The position numbers and the translations under genes were made by a program. Below the pieces are notes generated by a model. It was given only the letters and a program-made list of their open reading frames with translations. It was not told the origin of the DNA and did no database searches. 64,000 nt of DNA from assembly GCA_017852395.1 (NCBI GenBank), contig JAFMLE010000001.1, forward strand, positions 84,475-148,474, written 5' to 3'. Of this stretch, positions 1-9,254 are shown one piece after another; positions within the stretch are counted from its first letter, which is position 1, and every line of letters starts with the position of its first letter. The DNA comes from Flavobacteriaceae bacterium. Its GTDB lineage: Bacteria > Bacteroidota > Bacteroidia > Flavobacteriales > Flavobacteriaceae.

Positions 1-987
1 ATATCTTGCCAAAAGCATGGCGCCTACAATAAGCAATCCATACCAATAAGCACTTGGATCGCTAAGATTGCTTAAGCTGATCGAAAAACCAAAAAACAGA
101 AAGAAAAATGTGCGAACCAAAAAGGTCGATTCTGCGGTGAGTAGATGAAACGATTTGAGCTGTTCTTCGAGTTTTTCGGGCTTGACTCCTCTTAAAAAAT
201 AGGCAGGCAAAAAATAGGTGCTGTTACTCAAAATCAAACCAAAAATAAAAATGGTAACCAATGCGGGCAAATGGAGGTACTTGCCAATGGCATATACCAA
301 AACCAATAAGGCCAAGAGTAAGAAAAATTTTACGGGATGCACAATGCTTTTCATCAATTGAAAAAGCAAAAAGGTAATGCAAACTGAAATGACGATAATG
401 CCCAAAAGTTGTAAGCCCAAGTTGGTCAATGACGCAACGCCAATTAGGGGTGCTTGAGTTTCAAACTGTCGAATGGCATAACTGAATATTAGGATCCCAA
501 TGATGTCTGAAAATGTCGACTCATAAACCACAAATTCTTTTGTGTGTTTATCGAAGCCCGAGGCTGAGGGTATGGCAACTGCACTACTGATAATCGAAAG
601 TGGTATGGCGTGCAAGATTGCCGCTTCATAGGTGATTTCGAAAAACACATCCAGTAATTGTGAAATGATAACAATATTGGCCAATAGCAAAACAGCAGCT
701 GCTAAAAACCCCCGGATCATGATTCCCATTTTTTCTTTCGAAATTTCAAGCTCTAAAGCCCCTTCCAAAACAATCAGAATCAGTCCAACAGTTCCTAAAA
801 CTTTGATCAGGTCATCCAAAATCCCCCAAGGGGTAAAATTATAAAACTCCAAAACGGCACGAGTAATCATGCCGGTGAGCATCAAAAGTATCACAGAAGG
901 GAATTTGGTTTTTCGTGCAAAGGAATCAAAGAGGTATGAAAACACGACCAAGAGCGAAAAAATGATCAAGATTAGGGTGGCGTCCAT
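1..987 (-). CDS. Cation:proton antiporter (CPA family), partial, C-terminus beyond window
   Basis: Open frame on - strand from ATG at 987 to window edge (MDATLILIIFSLLVVFSYLFDSFARKTKFPSVILLMLTGM...); many hydrophobic helices, antiporter-like; missing from ORF track because no stop is in the window. Confidence 0.8.
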   Translation of the reverse strand, partial: MDATLILIIFSLLVVFSYLFDSFARKTKFPSVILLMLTGMITRAVLEFYNFTPWGILDDLIKVLGTVGLILIVLEGALELEISKEKMGIMIRGFLAAAVLLLANIVIISQLLDVFFEITYEAAILHAIPLSIISSAVAIPSASGFDKHTKEFVVYESTFSDIIGILIFSYAIRQFETQAPLIGVASLTNLGLQLLGIIVISVCITFLLFQLMKSIVHPVKFFLLLALLVLVYAIGKYLHLPALVTIFIFGLILSNSTYFLPAYFLRGVKPEKLEEQLKSFHLLTAESTFLVRTFFFLFFGFSISLSNLSDPSAYWYGLLIVGAMLLARY

Positions 988-1026
988 CGGGTATTAATTT
1001 TAATGAAGGTACTTATTTATCTAGAA

Positions 1027-1929
1027 CTATATCCAGTTGCGGGGATTTTTTAATACGTCAATCAAGCGTGCTTCCTGGGAGTTCAAACGAGGTTGGTGAT
1101 CGTATGCCCATTGCACTTTTGGGGGCAGGCTCATCAAAATACTTTCGATACGACCATTGGTTTTAAGCCCAAAAAGGGTGCCTTTGTCATGGATGAGATT
1201 AAACTCTACATAGCGGCCTCTCCGAATTTCTTGCCAATCTCTATGCGACGCATTGTACTCCAAGTTTTTTCGTCGCTCTACGATCGGGAGATAGGCGTCC
1301 AAAAACACATCGCCAATACCTGTGGTAAAATCATACCATTGTTGGGCTGTTTTTTCTGTATTGGGGCGCAAATAGTCAAAGAACAACCCACCTATTCCTC
1401 GTGCTTCGCCTCGGTGGCTGTTCCAAAAATAGGTGTCACAACGTTCTTTGTAAGTTGTGTAAAACGAGGGGTCATGCTGGTCGCAAGCGGTTTTGCACAC
1501 CTGATGAAAGTGTTGCGCGTCTTCGTCAAAAAGATAATATGGGGTTAGGTCTAACCCTCCTCCGAACCATTGATCTTGTATGTTGCCTTGCGCATCATAA
1601 AGCTCAAAATACCTAAAATTGGCATGGGTTGTCGGGACCATAGGGTTTTTGGGGTGCAATACCAAACTGAGACCACAGGCATAAAATTGAGCTTCTCCCA
1701 CGCCAAAATAGTCTTGCATGCTTTTAGGTAGTGGTCCGTGAACCCCTGATATATTGACACCTCCTTTTTCAAACACGGTACCGTTTTGGATCACTCGTGT
1801 TTTTCCACCACCCCCTTCTGGTCGACTCCATTGATCTTCAATAAATTTTACTGACCCATCGAGGTTCTCCAGCGCAGTGGTGATTTGGTCTTGTAGGGTG
1901 TTGATGTATTTAAAAAAGGAAGCTTTCAA
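1027..1929 (-). CDS. hemF: Oxygen-dependent coproporphyrinogen III oxidase
   Basis: ORF 300 aa; HemF motifs (EDQWSRPEGGGGKTRVIQNGTVFEKGGVNISGVHG, WFGGGLDLTPYYLFDEDAQHFHQ). Confidence 0.96.
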   Translation of the reverse strand: MKASFFKYINTLQDQITTALENLDGSVKFIEDQWSRPEGGGGKTRVIQNGTVFEKGGVNISGVHGPLPKSMQDYFGVGEAQFYACGLSLVLHPKNPMVPTTHANFRYFELYDAQGNIQDQWFGGGLDLTPYYLFDEDAQHFHQVCKTACDQHDPSFYTTYKERCDTYFWNSHRGEARGIGGLFFDYLRPNTEKTAQQWYDFTTGIGDVFLDAYLPIVERRKNLEYNASHRDWQEIRRGRYVEFNLIHDKGTLFGLKTNGRIESILMSLPPKVQWAYDHQPRLNSQEARLIDVLKNPRNWI

Positions 1930-1942
1930 TTGGGTTTGGGAT

Positions 1943-2965
1943 TTAATAATATTCTTTTACGGCATCGACAAAGGCTTGTGCATGGGCTACCGGTATATTA
2001 GGTAAGATGCCATGCCCGAGATTAACAATATATCGGTCCTTGCCAAAGGCATTGATCATTTGATGAACATCGGTACGTATTTGAGAAGTGGGGGATAACA
2101 ATTTTGCGGGGTCATAGTTGCCTTGAAGAGTGATTGCACCACCACTGAGATAACGTGCATTTTGAGCGGAGCATGTCCAGTCAATTCCGAGCGCTGCAGC
2201 ACCTGATTGACTCATTTCACGAAGTGCGAACCAACAGCCTTTGCCAAAAACAATTACGGGAATTTCCGTTCTTAGGGCTGTTACAATTTGTTGGAGGTAT
2301 TGCCAAGAAAACGTTTGATAGTCGTCTGGACCCAGAAGACCTCCCCAGGAGTCAAAAAGCTGAACGGCATCTACTCCGGTTGCCACTTTGGCCTTGAGGT
2401 AGGCGATGGTAGTGTCTGTAATTTTTTGAAGTAAGCGGTGGGCCAACTCGGGTTGAGAAAAACAAAAAGCTTTGGCCTTATCAAAGGTTTTTGATCCACT
2501 ACCTTGGACGGCATAGCACAACAGTGTCCATGGCGATCCCGCAAAGCCAATCAGCGGCACCCGGTTGTCCAACAGTCCTTTGCTTTGGATGATGGCTTGT
2601 AGCACATAATTGAGTCGGTCTTCTACATCGGGTACCAAAACGCGATCTACATCTTTTGCTGTTGCTATGGGGTTGGGAATCCATGGCCCAACATCAGATT
2701 TCATCTCTACAGGAATGTCCATGGCTTGGAGGACCACCAATATATCGCTAAATAGTATGGCGGCATCGGTGCCAATTTGATCAATTGGCATAACGGTGAT
2801 TTCTGCAGCAAGCTCGGGTGTTTGACAGCGTGTAAAGAAATCATACTGGGCTTTTAGCCGCATGAAATCTGGAAGGTATCGTCCGGCCTGTCGCATCATC
2901 CAAACAGGTGGACGGGTTACCGTTTGTCCTTTTAGGGCTTTTAAGAATAGGTCATTTTTGATCAT
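1943..2965 (-). CDS. hemE: Uroporphyrinogen decarboxylase
   Basis: 340 aa; [25 protein letters not shown] motifs. Confidence 0.97.
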   Translation of the reverse strand: MIKNDLFLKALKGQTVTRPPVWMMRQAGRYLPDFMRLKAQYDFFTRCQTPELAAEITVMPIDQIGTDAAILFSDILVVLQAMDIPVEMKSDVGPWIPNPIATAKDVDRVLVPDVEDRLNYVLQAIIQSKGLLDNRVPLIGFAGSPWTLLCYAVQGSGSKTFDKAKAFCFSQPELAHRLLQKITDTTIAYLKAKVATGVDAVQLFDSWGGLLGPDDYQTFSWQYLQQIVTALRTEIPVIVFGKGCWFALREMSQSGAAALGIDWTCSAQNARYLSGGAITLQGNYDPAKLLSPTSQIRTDVHQMINAFGKDRYIVNLGHGILPNIPVAHAQAFVDAVKEYY

Positions 2966-3617
2966 TCAAATAGTTTTTTAATTCGATTAATAGGTAGGCT
3001 GCTTCGGGCCTTTTTGCAATTCTGATTTGATCGGTATGTTTTCTTGCTTCAGCAGCTGTGGTATCTCCCAAACAAAAAGCAGTTTTGTTCTCAAAATCAT
3101 TATTTTGAACAAAACTTTTTACGGCCGATGGGCTGTAAAAAACGACACCTTCAAAAGGGTTTGTAAATGTTTTGGGTTGTAGTTCGGTGTCGTATAGAAT
3201 GTGCAGATCTAATTTAATATTGTGTTGTTTTAGATGGGTTTCAATTTCGGGCCTTCTAAGCGTTCCACAAAAAAACGAAAAAGCCTCATTTTTGTGGTTT
3301 TTTACTATAAAATTGGCCAAATCGGCCGCATTTTGAGCAATTTTGACCACTTTTTGATTGTTTTTTGAAAAAACTGCTGCGGTTTTTTTTCCGACACAAA
3401 ACAATTTTTTATTTCTTAAAGTGGCTAAGCCGTCGGGTAATTTTGCGGCTAATTTTGCGGCAAATGAACTGGTAAATATCCAATTTGGGGAGGTGTTTTG
3501 TAGTGTGTAGCCCAGCGCTTTTTTTCGAATAAAGGGGTATTCGACAACCGCACATCCTAGATTGAGCAATCGCGACCTAAAATCAGGGTCAATATTTTTG
3601 GTTACGAGTAATTGCAT
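2952..3617 (-). CDS. hemD: Uroporphyrinogen-III synthase
   Basis: 221 aa, HemD-like, between hemC and hemE, overlaps hemE start. Confidence 0.88.
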   Translation of the reverse strand: MQLLVTKNIDPDFRSRLLNLGCAVVEYPFIRKKALGYTLQNTSPNWIFTSSFAAKLAAKLPDGLATLRNKKLFCVGKKTAAVFSKNNQKVVKIAQNAADLANFIVKNHKNEAFSFFCGTLRRPEIETHLKQHNIKLDLHILYDTELQPKTFTNPFEGVVFYSPSAVKSFVQNNDFENKTAFCLGDTTAAEARKHTDQIRIAKRPEAAYLLIELKNYLNDQK

Positions 3618-4535
3618 TTAATTTTTAATGGTTTTTAGTATCGCTTTCCCTCCTTGTGATAAAATGGTTTTGGCTAGCGTTTTGCCAAGTGTGTCTGCTG
3701 CGGTGATGCTGCCGGTGATTTCGGCTTCTACTGCTGTGCTCCCGTCGATTGCATAAACGCCCCCTTTTAGGTTGATGGATTGCTTGTCGATGGTGGCTAG
3801 TGCACCAACGGGTGCAGAGCACCCCCCTTGTAGGGCGCGCATCAAGCTGCGTTCTGCTGTGATACAGGCTTGAGTTTTAGAACAATTTATAGCCGCTAAT
3901 GCATCAATAATTTCATGGTCATTATTACGAAGACAAATTCCGATGGCCCCTTGTGCAGGTGCTGGAAGCATCCAATCTAGAATTTGATAGGGCTGGTTTT
4001 TGAGTAAATCGAGACGATCGAGACCAGCATGTGCAAATAGGGCGCCTTCCCAATTTGAGGCTTGTAGTTTTTGCAACCGTGTTTGTACGTTGCCACGCAA
4101 ATTGGCGCAGGTATATTTTGGATAACGGCGAAGCCATTGTGCTTGCCTTCTAAGGCTGCTGGTGGCAATGCTGCCCTTTTGGGGCAGTTGTTTTTGATCG
4201 TTTTTTAGGACAATAATATCTCTAGGGTCTCCGCGCTCTAGGGTTGCGCCCAAAAGGATTCCTTCTGGGAGTTGGGTTGGTACATCTTTGAGGCTGTGTA
4301 CCGCAAGATCTATGTGATGATTGAGCAGGGCAGTGTCGAGCGCTTTTGTAAAGATTCCTTGAACCCCCATTTCGTATAGTGGCTGCACGAGGTCTTGATC
4401 TCCTGCACTGTCAATGGGTACAATAATTGATTGGTGGCCTTGTTTGGCAAGGAGGCTTTGAGCGCTATGGGCTTGCCAGAGTGCCAATTTGCTCTTTCGG
4501 GTTCCGATTCGAAGGGTTTTAGAGCGCATCTGCAC
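3618..4535 (-). CDS. hemC: Hydroxymethylbilane synthase (porphobilinogen deaminase)
   Basis: 305 aa; LRIGTRKSKLALWQA, HSLKDVPTQLP, LQGGCSAPVGA motifs; start may be the downstream Met at 4529. Confidence 0.97.
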   Translation of the reverse strand: MQMRSKTLRIGTRKSKLALWQAHSAQSLLAKQGHQSIIVPIDSAGDQDLVQPLYEMGVQGIFTKALDTALLNHHIDLAVHSLKDVPTQLPEGILLGATLERGDPRDIIVLKNDQKQLPQKGSIATSSLRRQAQWLRRYPKYTCANLRGNVQTRLQKLQASNWEGALFAHAGLDRLDLLKNQPYQILDWMLPAPAQGAIGICLRNNDHEIIDALAAINCSKTQACITAERSLMRALQGGCSAPVGALATIDKQSINLKGGVYAIDGSTAVEAEITGSITAADTLGKTLAKTILSQGGKAILKTIKN

Positions 4536-5739
4536 GTATTTCTAATTCAAAAATATGTGTTAGCAATTTGGTTGCAGTGGCTGCTTCTTCGGGATTTTCT
4601 TTTAAGAAGGTGGCAATCTGCCCGGTGATTTTATTGATGTCGGTGGTGTTATTGGTGGGCCCATTGTTATTGGCAGAAGTGTTCCATTTTTCTTTAATGG
4701 CTTTAAGCAAGGGGGCGTGTTTGCGATGGGCTAACCAATCTTTAAAATCCGTTTCAATTTCTTCTATTATTTGAAGTGCATAGGGGATATGCTGTTTTCT
4801 TTTTTGAAGTGTAGCGTCTGTGATTTTGGACAGTTCGTCAAGATGGACCAGTGTCACTTGATTGTGTTCGGCCACCTGTTGTTCTACGTTTTTAGGAACC
4901 GAAAGGTCTAAAATCCATTGGGGTTTGTGATTGAAAATCATCGATTTACTTATTGTTGGCGTCGGAGCTCCTGTTGCTACAATTACAACATCTGCTTTTT
5001 GCAATTCTAAAGTAAGGTCCCCATAGGGTTTTACATCTAATTGAAATTTACCTGCGATTTGTTCTGCCTTGGCACTGGTTCGATTGATTAGTGTGATGAA
5101 TTTGTTTGTGGTGTGTTTTACCAAATTTTCACAGGTATTTCTTCCGATTTTTCCGGTACCAAAAAGTAAAATTCTCTTGCGGTCAATGTCTGGTATGTTA
5201 TTGAGGATATATTGAACGGATGCAAACGAGACTGAGGTTGCTCCTGTGGAGATTTCGGTTTCTGTTTTGATGCGCTTACTTGCTTGTATGATTGCATTGA
5301 CCAGTCGTTCACTATACCCATTGGTCATTGCTCGTTTTTTGGAGGTATAAAAGCTTTTTTTAAGTTGACTAATGACTTCAAAATCACCCAAAATTTGACT
5401 GTCAAGACCTGTACCCACTCTAAAAACATGTCGAAAAGCTTCTGCATCTTCATAACAGTATCCCAATTGATCTAGAAGCAGTTCTAGTTTGGGGATTTGT
5501 CGGCACAATAATTTTTTGAAAAAAACAGGGGTTTCTCCCCAGCCATACAATTCGGTTCTGTTGCAGGTGTTGATAACAAGCAAATCCTTTACCCCTTTTT
5601 GTTTGGCTTCTTCTAGAAGTTCTTCAATTTGATGATTATCCAAGGCAAAAAATCCTCGGGTTTGTGCATCAGCTGTTTTGTAGCTAATTCCTACGGAAAT
5701 AAATTTTTTTGGAGCAACAATCACATTCATCGGCGTCAA
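4519..5739 (-). CDS. hemA: Glutamyl-tRNA reductase
   Basis: 406 aa; NTCNRTELYGW, GTGLDSQILGDFEV motifs; start TTG 5739 or ATG 5730. Confidence 0.96.
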   Translation of the reverse strand: MTPMNVIVAPKKFISVGISYKTADAQTRGFFALDNHQIEELLEEAKQKGVKDLLVINTCNRTELYGWGETPVFFKKLLCRQIPKLELLLDQLGYCYEDAEAFRHVFRVGTGLDSQILGDFEVISQLKKSFYTSKKRAMTNGYSERLVNAIIQASKRIKTETEISTGATSVSFASVQYILNNIPDIDRKRILLFGTGKIGRNTCENLVKHTTNKFITLINRTSAKAEQIAGKFQLDVKPYGDLTLELQKADVVIVATGAPTPTISKSMIFNHKPQWILDLSVPKNVEQQVAEHNQVTLVHLDELSKITDATLQKRKQHIPYALQIIEEIETDFKDWLAHRKHAPLLKAIKEKWNTSANNNGPTNNTTDINKITGQIATFLKENPEEAATATKLLTHIFELEIRADAL

Positions 5740-5886
5740 AAACAGCTCAAAAGTAGGAGGAGATGCTGATAAAAAATAACGCCAAAGGGACTTTTAATAT
5801 CAAAATATGGATTTATGCAAAGGATGGGATACATTTTTGACAAATGTAGTATTTTTGCACCTTAGAAAGCTTTTGAAAGGACATCA

Positions 5887-5905
5887 ATTTAGATTTATTC
5901 TAAAT
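5887..5905. promoter_or_regulatory. Inverted repeat ATTTAGA-TTTAT-TCTAAAT upstream of AraC-hemH, candidate metalloregulator operator
   Basis: Perfect 7-bp arms, 5-bp spacer, 19 nt upstream of AraC ATG. Confidence 0.55.
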
Positions 5906-5924
5906 AACAAAATTGATTTAGTTT

Positions 5925-6803
5925 ATGGAAAATAACGCTAAAAGAACTTTTTGGGAACACAAAATTGAGCCCGGTTTTGAAGTGCTTTTAATGCAGCACG
6001 ATGGAAGCGAAGTTGCAACAGTACAACGATCAGTAAATCAAGAAGTTATCCAGTTTCATTTTTGTCTAAAAGGGCGTGGAGATTTGCAATACAATTCGGG
6101 GTCGTATACTTTTTCTGTCAATGAAAACCATGTGGTATTGCTCTACAATCCTCAAAAATTGTTGCCAATTCATCTAAATTTATCTCCGGACACTTGGATG
6201 GTAAGTGTGATTGTACCGATCAAAAAGTTTCATAGTTTGTTTTCCAATGACGCTGCTCATATTAGTTTTTTGAGTCCAGAAAACAACACGCAAAAGTTTT
6301 ATGACGACCGTTTTTTTAATCCAGCAACAGCGGTTGTTTTGAGCCAGTTGCTTCAGTCAAAAGTCAATGATAGTGTCCGTGCACTATATCTTAAAGCTAA
6401 AATCTATGAGTTATTTAGTCTGTATTTTGACACCAATACGGCAGATTTAGAACAATGTCCATTTCTCGAAAATGAAGACCAAGTGCGGCGCATTCGTAGG
6501 GCCAAAAGTTTGCTTTTGGAACAAATGGTAGAACCTCCGACGCTACAAGAACTGGCCAACTATGTTGGCATCAATATCAAGAAGCTCAAAGAAGGATTTA
6601 AGCAACTCTATGGTCAAACGGTTTATGGTTTTTTGTTGGAACACAAAATGAATGAAGCCCAACGCTTGTTGGCTTCTCAACAATACAATGTCAATGAAGT
6701 GGGCTTGTATTTGGGGTATAGTACCTCCAGTCATTTTATTGCCGCTTTTAAAAAGAAATTTGGAACTACCCCCAAAAAATATTTAATGTCATTATCTTCG
6801 TAA
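5925..6803 (+). CDS. AraC family transcriptional regulator (PchR-like N-terminal region)
   Basis: 292 aa; C-terminal AraC helix-turn-helix (LQELANYVGINIKKLKEGFKQLYGQTVYGFLLEHKMNEAQRLL...VGLYLGYSTSSHFIAAFKKKFGTTPKKY). Confidence 0.93.
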   Translation: MENNAKRTFWEHKIEPGFEVLLMQHDGSEVATVQRSVNQEVIQFHFCLKGRGDLQYNSGSYTFSVNENHVVLLYNPQKLLPIHLNLSPDTWMVSVIVPIKKFHSLFSNDAAHISFLSPENNTQKFYDDRFFNPATAVVLSQLLQSKVNDSVRALYLKAKIYELFSLYFDTNTADLEQCPFLENEDQVRRIRRAKSLLLEQMVEPPTLQELANYVGINIKKLKEGFKQLYGQTVYGFLLEHKMNEAQRLLASQQYNVNEVGLYLGYSTSSHFIAAFKKKFGTTPKKYLMSLSS

Positions 6804-6812
6804 AAAAAGACT

Positions 6813-7850
6813 ATGAAAGGGGTTTTACTTGTAAACCTAGGCTCACCAGACAGTCCCGAGCCTAAGGATGTAAAAGTATATTTAGAAGAATTTTTGATGG
6901 ACGAGCGGGTGATTGATTTTCCCAAATGGGCACGTACCCTTTTGGTAAAAGGGATTATTCTTAATACCCGACCAAAGAAATCCGCCAAGGCGTACAGCAA
7001 AATTTGGTGGAAAGAAGGCTCTCCGCTTATCGTACTCACTGAAAAGTTGCGCACAGAAGTTCAGAAAAAAGTATCCGTGCCCGTAGCCATAGCCATGCGT
7101 TATGGCAATCCATCGCTCTATACTGGGCTAAAGAATTTGGCCGACCAAGGTGTAGATGAAGTACTTTTGGTGCCGTTGTATCCCCAATTTGCAATGGCCA
7201 CTACAGAAACAATTATTGTGTTGGCAGAAGAACTTCGAAATGCCCATTTTCCAGAGATGGATTTTACCATTTTGCCTCCTTTTTATAACCACAACGATTA
7301 TATTCGGGTGTTGAGCAATTCGATTCAAGACAGTCTAAAAGGGGTGGAGTGGGAGCATCTTATTTTTTCCTACCATGGAGTGCCCGAACGGCATATCAGA
7401 AAATCAGATATAACAAAGTCTCATTGCAAAATCAATGGGACGTGCTGTCAAACAGATTCGCCAGCACATCAATTTTGCTATCGCCATCAATGTTATAATA
7501 CCACAGCGGCCGTTGCAAAATATTTAGAATTGAAGCCCGAACAATTTACAACAACCTTCCAATCGCGTCTTGGCCTAGACCCTTGGTTGCAGCCCTATAC
7601 CGATAAAACGATTGCCCAAAAAGCCAAGCAAGGGGTTAAAAAAATGGCCATTGTTACACCTGCTTTTGTCTCTGATTGTTTAGAAACCCTAGAAGAGATA
7701 GGCATGGAAGCGGTAGAAGATTTTGAAGAAAACGGGGGTGAACACCTTCATGTAATTCCGTGTATCAACGACCGAGAAGACTGGGTATTGGTTATGAGCC
7801 GATGGATTGACCAGTGGGCATTGGCCCAAAAAGAAACGGTGGATGCCTAA
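6813..7850 (+). CDS. hemH: Ferrochelatase
   Basis: 345 aa; LLVNLGSPDSPEPKDVKVYL, FSYHGVPERH, TPAFVSDCLETLEEI motifs. Confidence 0.97.
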   Translation: MKGVLLVNLGSPDSPEPKDVKVYLEEFLMDERVIDFPKWARTLLVKGIILNTRPKKSAKAYSKIWWKEGSPLIVLTEKLRTEVQKKVSVPVAIAMRYGNPSLYTGLKNLADQGVDEVLLVPLYPQFAMATTETIIVLAEELRNAHFPEMDFTILPPFYNHNDYIRVLSNSIQDSLKGVEWEHLIFSYHGVPERHIRKSDITKSHCKINGTCCQTDSPAHQFCYRHQCYNTTAAVAKYLELKPEQFTTTFQSRLGLDPWLQPYTDKTIAQKAKQGVKKMAIVTPAFVSDCLETLEEIGMEAVEDFEENGGEHLHVIPCINDREDWVLVMSRWIDQWALAQKETVDA

Positions 7851-9195
7851 AGACCGAGCCGCAAAATTGGGGCAAATGCCCATCCCAAAGTTATTGATAC
7901 AACAGGCTGTGCCAGCTGCTATTGGGATTTTGGTAATGTCCCTCAACATTCTTATCGACACCGTATTTGTCGGACAGTGGATAGGCGCCAATGCCATTGC
8001 AGCCATCAACGTTGTATTGCCGGTTTCTTTTTTTATTGGAGCTCTAGGTATGGCCATTGGAATTGGAGGTAGTTCTGTGATTTCTCGCGCCCTAGGAAAC
8101 AAAAATCTCGATAAGGCGTTACTTACCTTTGGCAATCAATTGACTCTTACCCTTATTTTCACGGTTTCTTTTGTCATTTTGGGGTTGTATTTTATCGAAA
8201 CACTAATTCCACTTTTTGGAGGTAAAGGTGCCTTGTACGAGCCTGCAAAGATTTACTATACGATTGTATTGTACGGTGTACCCGTGCTGGGGTTTTGTAT
8301 GATGGGCAACAACGTGGTCCGTGCCGAAGGGAAGCCCCGATATGCGATGTATGCCATGATGTTACCCTCGATAAGCAACCTCAGTTTGGACATCCTTTTT
8401 ATATATATTTTTAATTGGGGAATGGCTGGCGCTGCCTGGGCAACTACAATTTCTTATGGCGTTTGTGCCCTGTATTTGGTTTATTTTTTTCGATCAAAAA
8501 ACTCCGAACTCCAGATCAGCTTTAAGCATTTTATCTTGGATCTCGGTATTGTTCGTCAAATTGGTGCCCTTGGGTCTGTGACCCTTGCCCGACAAGCAGT
8601 GGTTAGTGTCGTGGTGCTTTTGGTAAATACCATTCTCTACGATTTTGGCGGAGAGACCACAGTTGCAGTCTATGCAATTATAAGTAGAACACTCATGTTT
8701 GCGTTGTTTCCCGTATTGGGAATTACACAAGGATTTTTACCAATTGCAGGCTACAATTATGGTGCTCAAGACTATCAACGTGTTCGTGAAGTGATCAAAA
8801 CGGCATTGCTATACGCCACGACAATGGCTTGTATTATAAGCATGTTGATTTTTATTTTTACAGAATCTTTTGTCTCCATCTTTACCGATGATGCAGCCGT
8901 ACTAAATCAAACCCCCAATGCCCTGAGATGGGTGTTCGCCGCAACGCCAATAATAGGGATTCAACTGATCGGAGCCGCCTATTTTCAAGCCATCGGAAAA
9001 GCCCTGCCTGCCCTTTTGTTAACTCTTACACGACAAGGGTTTTTTCTCATTCCACTCATTTTTATCTTGCCGCCCTATTTTGGGGTCTTTGGCGTATGGA
9101 TTGCCTTCCCTATAGGAGAGTTTATTGCCACGTTGATTACGGGTTTTTATTTACTTAAAGAAATAAAAACCCAATTGGACACATCTTCGCACTAA
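7843..9195 (+). CDS. MATE family efflux transporter
   Basis: ORF track 7807..9195; ATG at 7843 (MPKDRAAKLGQMPIPKLLIQQAVPAAIG) is the likely start, overlapping the hemH stop; MATE-type 12-TM sequence. Confidence 0.92.
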   Translation: MPKDRAAKLGQMPIPKLLIQQAVPAAIGILVMSLNILIDTVFVGQWIGANAIAAINVVLPVSFFIGALGMAIGIGGSSVISRALGNKNLDKALLTFGNQLTLTLIFTVSFVILGLYFIETLIPLFGGKGALYEPAKIYYTIVLYGVPVLGFCMMGNNVVRAEGKPRYAMYAMMLPSISNLSLDILFIYIFNWGMAGAAWATTISYGVCALYLVYFFRSKNSELQISFKHFILDLGIVRQIGALGSVTLARQAVVSVVVLLVNTILYDFGGETTVAVYAIISRTLMFALFPVLGITQGFLPIAGYNYGAQDYQRVREVIKTALLYATTMACIISMLIFIFTESFVSIFTDDAAVLNQTPNALRWVFAATPIIGIQLIGAAYFQAIGKALPALLLTLTRQGFFLIPLIFILPPYFGVFGVWIAFPIGEFIATLITGFYLLKEIKTQLDTSSH

Positions 9196-9254
9196 GAGGT
9201 TTTTCTTTCCCAAGTTTTTACGTACATTTTACCTTGATTTAAATAGACTTAAAC

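Noticed and set aside
1093-1548. Antisense ORF of 151 aa over hemF, and many similar 60-150 aa ORFs antisense to or overlapping strong genes throughout the track
   Set aside because: They lie inside well-supported genes in alternative frames, lack recognisable domains and have the composition expected of shadow ORFs.
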